Below, piece by piece: positions 12,980 through 25,400 of a stretch of 64,000 nt of DNA. The stretch is from positions 3,348,001 through 3,412,000 of the forward strand of contig NC_064000.1 in assembly GCF_932276165.1 (NCBI RefSeq). The letters run 5' to 3'. The translations under genes were made by a program, and so were the position numbers. The notes below the pieces were generated by a model. That model did no database searches and had not been told where the DNA came from. It was given only the letters and a program-made list of their open reading frames with translations. The stretch's first letter is position 1; every line of letters starts with the position of its first letter. The DNA comes from Plutella xylostella. Its lineage: Eukaryota; Arthropoda; Insecta; Lepidoptera; Plutellidae.

Positions 12980-15900
12980 ATGTCCGTGTGCTTCTTTGTT
13001 CCGGCAGCGTAAGTATCTATTTATTTATATACCTACATGAAAATCTTAGGTAGTTACTCCTACTTAAATGGTAAAACTTTTATACACTTGTTTATCATGT
13101 TCCGGTATTTAGTTAAAGTTTTTTTAACTTTAACTAGCGTTCACTAACTAAAATCGGCTAACCTCTGTTAAATGACCTTAATTTAAATATTGATTTTCAA
13201 CCTTATATCAGTGCTATTATGTTAAAATTTTGCTTAACATTTTATGTGCCTGATATGAAAGTTGTTATCTATTTCAGGGATGGGGCTCTTCTTCGAAAAT
13301 CTGATAAGCTACTTTCCACCTAGTGCTAGTAAACTGGCCCATAGTCCATCCTCAGTCCTTGGCCCATATGCATGATAAGTGATAAAAGCCAAAATAACTG
13401 AGGTCATTATTCTGAGCTTCAATAATAACTTTCATTACAGTGAAACTATAAAGTCCTGAAATTAATGTTTGAGGAACTAAAATTTTCAGGAGCCTGGCAC
13501 CATTAGAAAAGAAACATAAAAGTCATAACAATTGTTTATGTCAATAGGCGGTTGGCTGTTTTTTTGAATTTTCTTATTAATTATAAGGATAATCTAGATA
13601 AAAGCAACAATTTATGCTTGGTTGCAATTAGGAAGATGAAGAAAAATATTCGTAGTCAAGCTAGTGAAGTTATTTATCGAGTTTTAATACAATGTTTAGC
13701 GGAACATCAAGCTGGACACATTTTGTCGAATTTCGAGGATGTTTACGCTCGTACAGCGTCTTTGACGGGTATGTAGCATTGTACAAATTGTGATAACTCA
13801 TTTTTTATTAGTACCAACGCTTCATTTATCGATAAACCTAGGTTTAGAGCCCAAGTCGAACATTGTTTACATACCACTGATTGTAGGTTTCATCTGGTTT
13901 CAGTTGAGTCAAACCTTGACATTTTGATACTTGAAGATATATGTTTGTTTACTTACTAAATTCACATTGTGTGAATTTGGGGGGCATTGTGTAACTCAAA
14001 AAGATTTTTTTATTTTATTTTATAGTTATATCGGACCAGCGTGCCAAAGAGGGCAAAATATGGAATATTTGTAACTCCTGGAAGAAACAGAACTGGCCGT
14101 CCAAAAAGAGAAATTGATGTCTTTACTATGTGTGCCCTTCGTCAACAGATCCAGTTTTTTTATACAGTTAAATAACGTTATCTAAATAAATATTTATTGG
14201 TTTCACTATTATAGCCTTCATATTAACACCTTCTTGCTTGTATAAGAGCTTTTTTGTGGATGGTAAGTTGTTTTTAAATACATAAATAGGTAGGAAGTTA
14301 ACAGGCAAAATTTCAAGTATCAAAGTCAGTTATGTTTCGCTATATAGGGTTGCTACATGAAAGATAGCAGTGCCCTCATTTAATTTCAGGACTTTATAGT
14401 TTCACTGTATGTACTAACACTAATGAAAAGTGTAAACAATTTATGAAAAGAAAACTCATGCTCACTCATCATCAGGAAAACTCAAAGGAGGCCACAAACT
14501 TTTTTCATCTCTGAATAATTATTCCAAGGCTCCATAAATCCATAATGCATCTATTTCTTTTACCCTAGAGATGGCGCTGGTACATCGTCAGCGGGAGAGA
14601 GCTCGGAGCCCGTGCACGAGGAGCGAGAGTCGTCTGATGCCTCACACGCACAGCTGCAGCACTTCTGGACCAAAGTCACGGAAGATGTGAAGAAAGTTAA
14701 TGCGGTAAGATGGTTTCTCATCATTTTGTAGGTGATGAGGGCTAAAGTAAGGTAGGCTTGTGTTTTTGTTTTAATGTAACCCTCTTATTCATAACTTTAT
14801 TTGGTTTTACCTTGATATATTTTGAAAAATAAAAAAATGCCTTTATTTATATATTTTTTATAAATATTTTAGGACCATTTCAAGAGCCAAGTGCTCCCGT
14901 TAGCCCGCATCAAGAAGATAATGAAGCTGGACGAAGAAGTCAAGATGATATCTGCAGAGGCCCCGGTCTTATTTGCTAAAGCAGCTGAGATCTTCATACA
15001 CGAGCTGACTCTAAGAGCCTGGGCCCACACCGAGGATAACAAGCGACGGACATTACAGGTGAGAGTGTATGTACAGTTGGATTCACGTAAGTTGACCATA
15101 AGAGGAATGTTTTGGGATGCTGTAAAATGCGGGCAGAATGTTGACGCGCCCTGACCGCCCTTATCTTACTTCTCCCTCTCTGTCTTTCTCGCTCTTATTA
15201 TTAGCAGCTGTAATACTTGTTCAAAATAGGTACTGACGCCTGATGATGATGACGCATATGCAATACATATTACACTGACAATGAAAAAGTTACGAGCATT
15301 GAGCGTCAATGACGGCATCGACGGCAGGTTCAATGCCCGTGAGTGTATTATATTAATAGGTATGTAACCTATTACCTAACTATATGTAAACTTTGTCAAT
15401 CTTGTATTCCAGCGCAACGACATAGCGATGGCGATCTCCAAGTCGGACCAGTTCGACTTCCTGATCGATATCGTGCCGCGCCACGAGGTGAAGCCGCCGA
15501 CCAAACGGGAGGACCCGCCGCCGCGCCCGAGCGTGTCGCATAGCGAACAGGTACACTACATTACTACTACCAGTAAAGTAAGACTTATAGAAACAGTAAC
15601 TGAGCATTACTACTGCTAGTACAACACTCATACTGCCGCAATAGTGCATTACTACTACCGGTACAACACTCATATTGACTACCGCTATTACAAGACTTAT
15701 ACTGAGGCGGGATCTGTACATTAAAACTGCTACTACAAGACTCATAGTGAAGCGGGAACTGTCTGATACTACTGCTAGTAAGTGTTACATATCACCGTTA
15801 CTTCCTGATTCCTGATCGACATCGGCCGCGCCACGAGGTGAAGCCGCCGACCAAACGGGAGGACCCGCCGCCGCGCCCGAGTGTGTCGCATAGCGAACAG

Positions 15901-18625
15901 GTACACTACATTACTACTACCAGTAAAACAAGACTCTTAGAAACGGTAACTGAGCATTACTACTGCTAGTACAAGACTCATACTGAGGCGGCAACTGTAC
16001 ATTAAAACTGTTACTAAAAGACTCATAGTGAAGCGGTAACTGTGTAATACTACTGGACAGGTAACTTCTTTACAATTACTAGTAAAACAAGACTTTTAGA
16101 AACTGAGCACTACTACTGCTAGTACGAGACTCATATACCGCCATTGAGCATTACTACTACCAATACAACAATCATACTAATTACTGCTACTACGAGACTC
16201 TTACTGAAGCGGTTAATGAGCATTACTACTGCTAGTACAAGTCTCATACTGCGGCGGTAATTGAGCATTACTACTATCAGTACAATACGCGTACTGACTA
16301 CTGCTAGTACACTCATACTACCAGTAAAACATTCATACTGACAATGACTACTACTAGTAGACGACCGAATGGCGTAGTGGTTAGTGACCCTGACTACTGA
16401 GCCGATGGTCCCGGGTTCGATTCCCGGCTGGGGCAGATATTTGTTAAAACACAGATATTTGTTCTCGGGTCTTGGATGTGCCCGTAAAATGGCAATAGGC
16501 CCGCCCCCTATTACATTGGGACTAACATAACACTCTGGCGAAAAATGGGTGCAGCAATGCACCTCTGCCTACCCCGCAAGGGAGTACATTAGTACAAGGC
16601 GTGAGTGCGTGTTTTTTTTTTTTTTTTTTAGTACAAGACTCTTACTGAGGCGGTAACTGAGCATTATTACTACTAGTACAACATGCATACTGACCCGTTA
16701 CATCCGCGCCCCGCGTGATATCTTAATATCAATGTATGTAGGTATAATTAATCCTCAGCGTAATTTCGTAATTTGTTCACAGCACCACATAATACAGCAC
16801 CAGCCACAGCAACAAACGACGCAGCAGACAAACTCCCCGCAAATTGTTCTACAGCAACAAGTTGTTCAGGTAAATGTGGTTATGTTTTGATAAATTTTAT
16901 GTGCTTACCTGTAAGATTCGCAGGTACAGCGTCAATATATCGTCATTTGCATGTAACGGTCGCTTGGCGCGGGAATATTAAAGGAAAGGTTTTGCACACT
17001 GCCTAACTACAATAACTTTATTGAACAAAACACAAAACATACATTAAATAACAAAAGGAGTAAGCACAATAGGCGGCCTTATCGCTAAAAGCGACTATTT
17101 TAACCTTAACTTTCGTTCTGAATTAGGTAATAGCAATAAATGATTGAATTTGCCATTGTTTCCAGAACTCGGGCGCGTCAGTGTCGCCGGCGCCGGGCGG
17201 CGTGGCGCAGCAGCCCGTCACGCTCGTGCAGCAGATCGTCACGCCCTCTGGAGAGGTGCAGCAGATGCCGGTAACTTGGTCTTCTATCTATTCTAATACT
17301 TATAATATCAGAGCGCGCGGGCATCGTGTGTGCGTTTCGTCGACTATGCGGTGACTCTGTCGTTCTACATAAATAATTACTAGCTGTTCCTGCGAGCTTC
17401 GCTTCGCCTTAAAAAGTTTTCCAGTGGGAATTCCAGTTAGTTAATCCAGGGTGTCAGCTAACTGCATTTCAAATTTCATTAAAATCGGTTCAGACGTTTT
17501 GATGTGAAGAATTAACAAAGATACACTCACACTAACTTTCGCTTTTATAATATGTATTAGTGGTATACCAGTATTTTAAAAAAACTATCAAATCTTTACA
17601 GTGTCAAGGTATTAATTTAGTCTCAAATTACATTCTAAACTAAAGTATAACTAAACAAACTTTGCAAACCACTTCCAGATCCAATTAACGCAGAGCCAGC
17701 TGAACCTGATCCGGATGCAGATGCAGAACAACCCCAACCAGCCCATCCTCATCCAAGCCGCGCAGCCGCAGCAGTCGCCGCAGATCATACAGGTACCAGG
17801 AGGCCGGCCGGCAACGGAGAAAATCGAACGTTGACCTTTGCATCTACCTACTTACTGACTCACGAACTGACGAAGTAATCCGACAGAGAACTAAAGTCAC
17901 CGACATAGTTCACCGGGTTAGTATGCTTAAGTGGCAGTGGGCTGGTCACATCTGTCGAAGAACCGATGACCGATGGATAAACGTGTGCTGGAGTGGAGGC
18001 CGCGATTAGGCAAACGTAGTTCGAAAGGAGGCTGGTTATGATTGGATGCGGAAAGCTAAAGATCGCATCCAGTTGCATGCTTTGGGAGAGGCCTACGTCC
18101 AGCAGTGGACTGCTGATGATGATGATGATGATGACTTACTGACTCAGCTGGCTCAGCGACCCGAAGCGGATCTTGGCCTCATACACAAGATGTCGCCACT
18201 GGTATCTATCCTGCGCAGTAGCTCTCCTGCCTGTTACCAGCTTATAGTTGGCGCAGGTCCTTGCCGACTTCATCTACAACCAATAACAATTTCTGCCTCC
18301 GGCCATCAAGGTTACTGAGCGAGCGTGAGGGCACTATTATAGTGCGCGTGCGACAGAGACAAATATTAAAATGGCAATGCCCGTTTCTCGCTTTGCTTAG
18401 CGACCTTGCTTTTACAGTGACCAAGGGTCTATGTAACATGATTAATAGACGAATCATGAGTATGCAGATCCTCAAAAACCGTGTCATGTAATCATGTTAT
18501 GATAGGTACCTACGAAATAAAATGATAAAGTTTTCCATTTCGTCCACCAGGTGACGTCACAAGCGCAGCAGCCGCAGCAGCAAGTGTACCTCGCGCAAGT
18601 GGCCACCTCACAAGACGACTCGTAG
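12980..18625 (+). CDS. NF-YC: Nuclear transcription factor Y subunit gamma (NF-YC)
   Basis: Eight exons: 12980-13008, 14569-14704, 14873-15058, 15413-15550, 16783-16869, 17166-17270, 17679-17792 and 18551-18625. All junctions are GT-AG and in phase, giving 289 residues. The family core runs from HFWTKVTEDVKKVNADHFKS through LPLARIKKIMKLDEEVKMIS and APVLFAKAAEIFIHELTLRA to RNDIAMAISKSDQFDFLIDI. This is the H2A-like histone fold, about residues 38-127. The C-terminal half is Gln-rich, as in NF-YC activation domains. Role: NF-YC pairs with NF-YB and then NF-YA to bind CCAAT promoters. Exon 1 carries only nine full codons. A degenerate copy of the end of exon 4 lies in intron 4. The gene converges with the SYCP2-like gene. 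Confidence 0.95.
13438..14407 (+). mobile_element. Decayed mariner/Tc1-like DNA transposon in NF-YC intron 1
   Basis: Perfect 28-bp terminal inverted repeats begin CAGTGAAACTATAAAGTCCT and are flanked by TA on both sides. The element is 970 bp. Inside, an open stretch at 13552-13776 contains KKNIRSQASEVIYRVLIQC. A second stretch near 14035-14175 contains RTGRPKREIDVFTMCALRQQ and ends in a stop. These resemble the N-terminal DNA-binding part of lepidopteran Tc1/mariner-group transposases. The catalytic part is missing, so the copy is an internally deleted remnant. Confidence 0.6.
15551..16690 (+). repeat. Degenerate minisatellite with copies of NF-YC exon 4's end and donor
   Basis: From the exon 4 donor onward, units of roughly 45-50 bp built on ACTGAGCATTACTACTGCTA and GTACAAGACTCATACTG repeat with heavy variation. 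At about 15805-15900 the last ~90 bp of exon 4 is repeated with its GAACAG/GTACAC donor. That copy has lost one T (ATCGGCC for ATCGTGCC), which breaks the frame, and it has no acceptor. A weaker third copy of the donor (GGACAG/GTAACT) lies near 16052. A SINE is inserted at 16360. Confidence 0.7.
16360..16630 (+). mobile_element. tRNA-derived SINE, copy 1 (NF-YC intron 4)
   Basis: The tRNA-like head has an A box in TGGCGTAGTGGTTAGTGACC and a B box in GGTTCGATTCCCGG. A shared body follows ('gtcttggatgtgcccgtaaa', 'cctaccccgcaagggagtac') and a T-rich tail. Full-length relatives lie at 24723 and 52515 on the same strand. Confidence 0.85.
16994..17095 (-). mobile_element. LINE 3' tail, antisense (NF-YC intron 5)
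   Basis: Read on the minus strand it carries TCGCTTTTAGCGATAAGGCC, then GCCTATTGTGC, and an AATAAAG near the end. This is the 3' UTR signature shared with copies at 58655, 58866 and 63640. Only the tail is present. Confidence 0.6.
17385..17565. repeat. Arthropod interspersed repeat fragment (NF-YC intron 6)
   Basis: It begins CTAGCTGTTCCTGCGAGCTT and contains AAATTTCATTAAAATCGGTT and TTTCGCTTTTATAATATG. These are blocks found in a common short repeat of butterflies and moths. The exact family is not resolved. Confidence 0.5.
17855..18133 (+). mobile_element. 3' fragment of an RTE-like LINE (NF-YC intron 7)
   Basis: Broken frames encode a reverse transcriptase C-terminus: KWQWAGHICRR, then WMRKAKDRIQLHALGEAYVQ and QWTADDD. 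A (GATGAT)n run ends the fragment, which is the usual 3' end of these elements. In-frame stops show it is dead. Confidence 0.75.
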
Positions 18626-19177
18626 TGAATGCGATACTAAATACTACAGTGTTTAACTATGTCAACTTGCCTGGAACACGGCTGATCATAACCTACTCAT
18701 TTCCAAAGCAGTTGCCGCTACACGGGGTTGTTATCGTCGTAAAAGCCATTATATGGCGATTCGCTGTAAATATGGAGCTGTGATTGGTGGTACGCGCAAT
18801 AAATGAGTTTGTCGACGTCGATAATTAACCCGTGTAGAGCATGCAGTACGGATTTTGTAGTGCACTGTTTGAAATACTGGTTTCTACAGACAGCTCTGAA
18901 ATTGTCCCAATGTATTTGTTGAAACACCTGATGGTTGTAAAGATAAAGTGTTAGCAAATAATAGGAACGAAGTGCTATTGATGCAATATCTTTGAGTTTC
19001 AAATTATTTTAACAAAGTACTTATACAAAATGTCTACAAAAGTTGATTAGGTATGTTATAAATATGTAACTAACTCAACAAAAAAGTATGGAGCCTTCCA
19101 GGCTAAGTAATAAGTATTTAGAAATAATGAATGAATGTATTTTGATGATTTTTTGTACATATTGGTAAGTTATTTAA

Positions 19178-19183
19178 ATAAAT
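19178..19183 (+). terminator. NF-YC poly(A) signal (AATAAA)
   Basis: AATAAA lies 553 bp after the NF-YC stop. The opposing SYCP2-like gene has its own AATAAA, read on the minus strand at 19250-19245. The two mRNA ends therefore nearly meet. An earlier AATAAA exists near 18799. Confidence 0.5.
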
Positions 19184-19416
19184 CTAGTTAAATTAGAACT
19201 TCCTTGGTTTGATTGAAACTCCAACTAAACAAGTGTAAGTATTATTTATTAGTCTTATAACTAACTAAACAACAAATTAAATTAAAACTTGAATCAATTG
19301 TGCTATTTTAATAATATTTGACGAATTAAAAACTTACAATTAAAGTAAGTATATATAACGAATAAATTAGTAAATCACTGTGAGTAATCAATACATTATA
19401 ATAAAAATAAAACTAT

Positions 19417-22400
19417 TCAATAAGTCTTTCTCCTATTCAATTGTTCCATAATATTCTCCAAATCTTCTCTTAACAAGTTCACCATATCTTTCTTCTTCGT
19501 GTAATCCTCTTTAATGAGCTCTACAGCCTGTTGCTTCATTAACTGTTTGAACTCTTCAAATCGCTCGTCTTGTCTGAAAAACGAATTTGATTTAAAAATA
19601 GAAATAATAGCAAATGATACTAAATTAAATATACAGTGTGTTGTTTTTCGGACCCGACAAACTTTAAGGGTGGATTCTACGACTAATTTCATCGAGAAAA
19701 AACCCCCATATGGGGGTCTAAGTAACTTAAATTAGATTTTCTTCTTCTTTAAGAAAATCATATCTCTAGATTTAAACGCCTTACGGACATGAAATAAAAT
19801 GTTTTTATCCGCAAGAAATCATCTCTATGCAATAAAAATATCCACAACTGCTTAAAAGTTACATTAAAAAAGTTCAAAGCAACTTTAAAATGGCCGCCAT
19901 TTCTAGAATATTGAGATTTGACCCCACATATGGGGGTTTTTTCTCGATGAAATTACTCGTAGAATCCACCCTTAAAGTTTGTCGGGTCCGAAAAACAACA
20001 CACTGTAGAATATTGTTAGATGATTTTTTTTACCTTTTTATCAACTGCTCAAACATCCGTGTATTTTCCTCCTTCATTTTATTATAATGCTCTTGCATAT
20101 CAACAAACATGTGTACTAATCTGAAATTAAATAAATTAAAGGTGGGTTTATTGATAGATAACTGATTTTTTTAAGTACCAAGGTAAAAGATTTTGTTAAT
20201 TTCTGTTAAAATTTTGCTAGGCAAGGACTGTCTAAAATATTCTATACAAAGTAAAATGTTAACTTACTTGGAGCTGGTGCCCTGCTGAATTTCACTGAGC
20301 GTTGTGTCTAACTTCTCCAACACATTTTCCACAAAATCAGTACATGCGGAGCGGACATCATCCTTTGCTGCAATATTTAAAAAAACTTGAGTATTAGCTG
20401 GTACAGGTACTAGTTATAATTCTGTGGTATTAAGTAAATATTTATGTAATTAATGATTGCTGCAGAAATAAGTAAGAGTATAATAATACTGACCTACTGA
20501 CTAGATAGTAAACAGAAACATAGAAAGTAAACAAAAATACTTATTTCACCCAATAAAAAATACAGTATGACTTTGTAGTTAAATACCTACGTTTGAGTGA
20601 ACAAAAAAACAATGGTACTGACTTCTGAAGTCTTACCTGTATATCTGGACTGGCTGCTTTTTGCGAACCACTCCTTGACACTGGCGATGCTTGGGCCACT
20701 TTCTGTCATCGACACTTCACGCCTCAGGTCAACACGAGGATTCTTAGCTGGACTATCATCAGAGTGAGAAGCCACCGCCTTCCTTTTTCTGCTATTCTCT
20801 GAAGTTTCGGTCACATTTAGAGAAGGATCTTCTGAACTTGATTGTGTATTTCTTTCTACCAGTTTGACGGTTTTTTCTGGTCTAGCAAAGTTTTGCGTGT
20901 ACCGCTTAGTTATATTCGTTTCAATGGGTTCTTCAGACATACGAGAAGAACTTTCATCATCATCTTCAGTTAAATCAATGCTTATCGGAGATATGACTGT
21001 TCTTCTAGGTTGAGATTCATTTCTTTTTAGATTGTGTCTAGGGTTATCTGTATCAGATTCTGATTCATGAAGTTTTAAAAGAATTTTACCAGTCGCATTC
21101 GTCTTTTTAAGAAATTTTGACATTTCTTTGCTCTTTTCTGCTGTTTTACGGATATTTTGTCGAGCTTTTTTAACGTTTGTGGATATATCGGATACCTTTG
21201 TTGCACTGCTGATAGAATTGGCTTTTGTTTGGGAAGATTTCTTCCAATTCACATTAGATGTCGTCGCTTTTGCTTTTGCAATTATAGATTTTGGTTGGAA
21301 AGCTTCAGAATCAGAACTTTTAGGAGACGGCAACCATTTCCTGATGTCGTCCTCGTCTAACCTTTTGATTGACACTACAGGAGATCTCAGACTTTCTTGA
21401 TCTTTAGAATTACTCTTAGGAGCTAATTTTTTCACAGATGATTCTCTTGTACCTTTGTCATCGTTGGTCTGATTTCTAAGATTGATGAAGTAGTCCTTCA
21501 TAGACGTAGACATTTCTTCTATTTCAAGGTTTCGTGGCAATATTTTTTCATTCAGCGTCTCGTTTGTGTCGCAATGGGCGGTGATTGATAGCGACTCAAT
21601 TCTATGATTTTGTGGTGATACCGTTGCAATAGATTTAACCTCATTAACTCCCTCTGGATCATCTGATAAAACTATTTCTTCAGGTTGTGAGATTTTAGGC
21701 TTACGTCTTAGTTTCTTTGGTTCCACAGAGTCTTTTCTCTCAGTCTTTTTCTTATTTTCAGTAATATCTTCAAGTTTGTCCTTAATTTCTATCTCAATAG
21801 GCAATAACTGAGCTTCTGGACTGTAGCTTGGTTTGTCATTATCGGAAAGAAGGTTTTGTGTAGTATCATTGTTAACATCGCCGCCCTGCATAACATTATT
21901 GCATTTTTTCACGAGATTGCTGGAGCAAATAGAGCCACCATCATCATCTTTATTGTTTACAGGTTCAATAATCAAAGCGGGCAAAGGGCTTTCAGATGTT
22001 TTCTTTTCGGGTTCGGCAACTGTAATATCTTTTTGAACTTTAGCTTTCTTTCCTTTTTTCAGTGACAGCGTTTTTTCTATCTTCTTTTTATTTACTTGGG
22101 TTTCTTTAACTTCATTAACAGTTTCTTCATCTTCAGGAATTACCTCCATTTCAGGGACTATACTTAAGACAGGCTCAATAGTTTCCGCAATAATGACTTC
22201 AGTCCGTTCTTTCACTACAGTTGGTGATGTAATTATAGCTTCTGGAGCCACTTCTCGCATTCGTTCATCTTCCAAATTTTGATCAACGCAATTTTTTGGT
22301 TTCCTTCCTCTTCTTTTCATATTCTGACGCTTTGGAGCCTTCCGTTTGCCTAAATTGGTTTTGATGTTTGTTTCGTCTGTTGAACTGTTAGTTTTGCTCT

Positions 22401-25400
22401 CTGTGTACATACGTCTTTTCAGTGGCCTACCCCTTTTACTCGATTGAGATTCATTGCTAACTATAGTTGCCTCACTTTTCCTTTTTGCAAGAAGATCCTT
22501 TCTCATTTTAAAGTCTTCATCTTCGCTGTCACTTGTAAAGTTATAAACAGCAATGTCATGTTCACTAGTCTTTTTATCAACTAACTTTATGTTTTTTGAG
22601 TTTATGTTTTCTTTTAGCTGATCAAATAAATTATTATTCTTCAGGGTTCTTGGTGAGATTAATGGACTGGGTTTGCTTTTAGATCTTCGGTTACGTGGTT
22701 GACGTACCAGTTTCTTTCGATCGTTTTCAATATCTTTGTAACATGTGGCTGCAGATTGCGGAGTTTGTGGTTTTGTTAATCTTTTAGGCGTTTTCTTTGA
22801 TTCCTCATCTTTATAATAAGGTTCTATTTTATCCAAGTCATTCTCATCCTTACCATCATTGGGGGAAAATAGTTTTCTCTTTTTCATTACCATTAATGGT
22901 GTATCAGATTCATTACCAGCTGTTTCTTTCAGTGAGGTGGTGGAACCCAAATCTCTTTTATCTTTAACGTCTTCGCCCTTTTCTGTAACTTGGGCGGCTG
23001 CAGCTTGCGCAGATTTAATAACCAATTTATTCTTATTCTTCGCCTTATTATTTACTACCTTTTTCCCTCTTTTTGCGGTTTTCTTGCTAAAGCTTAATTT
23101 TATCTTCGCTGAACCCAAGACATCAGATTCGACATCGTTGACTTGCATGACAGCATTATTACTTTCATCGGCAGAAATAACACCATCAATACAAACAGCA
23201 TCATTTCCTGTTTCCATATTATCAAGTAACCCCAAATCAGATTTTTCTTTATCTAGGTACAGAGCACACTTATCTAAGTCATGGCAAACCTTATCGACCA
23301 TACTAGTGAGACAAGCTATTATATCGGCATCAACCTCATAGTCATTTATATCTGCCTGTTCTGCTTTATCGATGTTCGACATCACATATTTATCGAAACT
23401 GTCGCTATCAGAACTAGATTCATTGATCTTGCGGGCTAATGTTGGACTCAAAATCAGATCACCGTTTTTATTTTCTTTAAAGTGCTGTGAAAAGAAATCC
23501 TCCATATCTTCGATATTGTAAGAGGGTTTATTATTTTCTCTATCACCCATGTCTTTCCGAATGGTAGTATTTTTGGGCGCTGACTTGTATTTCATAGTTT
23601 TACGTCGCGAACTCACATAGTTTACGGGTGTCTCTGCAATATTATCTGTCATATTTGAGTCATCAGAAGTAGATATTATCTTTGCTTTATTGCGAGCAGT
23701 TATCGAATCAGGTTTCAGACTTTCAGTGTTTGACTCATCGGACGTAGATTTACTGATTACTGTGCGTGACGCTGTAGTACTCTGTTTATTAATTATATCA
23801 GTGGTCTGAGTTTTCCGCATTATTATCGCTTCAGGAGTATTATCTATAGCCTCACTGTTTACATCGAAAGCGGCTACAGCCGCATTATCCGCATTAAATC
23901 GGCTATTTTTTTCCTTTTCATTTAGGGCTTCACGTAAAGACAGTTCAGCAAGATCGATTTTGTTGTTTTTGTTCCGTTCAAACCTTTCTGAATCATCAGT
24001 GGATCCAATAGTAGTATAGAGAAGGCTTTTAGATGTGTTGGTTCCTTGACCTTGCTCTGGGGAGATGCATCTGGGGTGTGCGTCTTCATTGTCACTAGGG
24101 CTGGTCTTGGATTTTCTTATAAATTTAGTGTTCCGTGTGACAAAACCGCAGGGCTTAATTAGTTTGACAGTGGAAGCGGCTTCCAAACTGTCTGGTTCGC
24201 TCACTTCGGTGACGCAAGACAAATTTGGTTGAGCTAGAACACTGATTGGCTCTTTATCGTAGTACAATTTCGGTAGTGCAGCTAGTTTATGAGGTAGCTG
24301 TAAATAAGTTGAGTTTCTTTAGGATACTATTATAGGCATGGTAAGTGCATGGATTAGGTATCTACCAATCATGTACGGTGGCCTGCGCCTAAAAGTATAC
24401 AGGCGGAGTTTTTAAAATAGCGATCTCAAGCTCACATGCTGCTCAAGCACATCCACATAAACACCACTGCTACACACATCACACACAACACGTCCCCGGA
24501 TTTATAACAGATGTAGCTGGTGCCTTCATCATCAGGGAGCTATTTTAAAAACTCCGCCTGTATACTTTTAGGCGCAGGCCACCGTACATTGATAGCTTAT
24601 CAACAACATACGCTTAATACATACCTAGATTACATAGGTACTTAAGTACATACCTACGTAAGGTTTTAAAAACAAGCCTACCATTATATTTAACTAATAT
24701 TTGGTAAGTTATTAATTATTTGGACGACCGAATGGCGTAGTGGTTAGTGATTAGTGACCCTGACTACTGAGCCGAAGGTCCCGGGTTCGATTCCCGGTTA
24801 GGGCAGATATTTGTTTAAAACACAGATATTTGTTCTCGGGTCTTGGATGTGCCCGTAAAATGGCAATAGGCCCGCCCCCTATTACTTTGGGACTAACAGA
24901 ACACTCTGGCGAAAAGTGGGTGCAGCAATGCACCTCTGCCTACCCCGCAAGGGAGTACATTAGTACAAGGCGTGAGTGTGTGTGTGTGTGTGTGTTTTTT
25001 TTGTGTGTGTTATTAATTATTTTTTATGGATGAAAATTTACCTGGGCCAACGAAGTGGTGGAAATGGTAGACGGCGATTGCCAGCCAGAGACCTGCTTCT
25101 TCGCATAACCTGCAGGTAACATAAATAAATTATATGTAACTATAGGTATAAGTAGTATTGTGTTTCCATCTAAGTAGCTCAGTAATTTTCCATTGTAACT
25201 AAACGATACTTTTATCTCTAGCTATTTGAAATCTGAAGAAGAATTGAATTATTATTAAGTAGTTAAATGTCATATATTTTGTCCGTAAGGATTTGTATAA
25301 AGATAAAGATGTATAAAGATGTATGAATGTATGTTTATTATGAAAGAATTTAACTATGTCAAACAAGGACCTAAGTACTTAGTTGTAAGAAGTGAAAAAC

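Noticed and set aside
13277..13322. Possible extra NF-YC exon after TTTCAG at 13276, resembling the start of exon 2 (GATGGGGCT)
   Set aside because: It reaches a TAG after about 15 codons and lacks a donor. The exon at 14569 continues the frame properly.
16131..16562. Open frame with GIEPGTIGSVVRVTNHYAI, repeated at 24751 and 52469
   Set aside because: Antisense reading of the tRNA-derived SINE, not a protein family.
18046..18318. 90-codon frame with RIQLHALGEAYVQQWTADD
   Set aside because: It is the tail of a dead LINE running into intron sequence, not a gene.
22859..23341. 160-codon antisense frame within the giant SYCP2-like exon
   Set aside because: Shadow of a long stop-free exon; Phe/Leu/Ser-rich from reverse-reading Lys/Glu/Asp codons.
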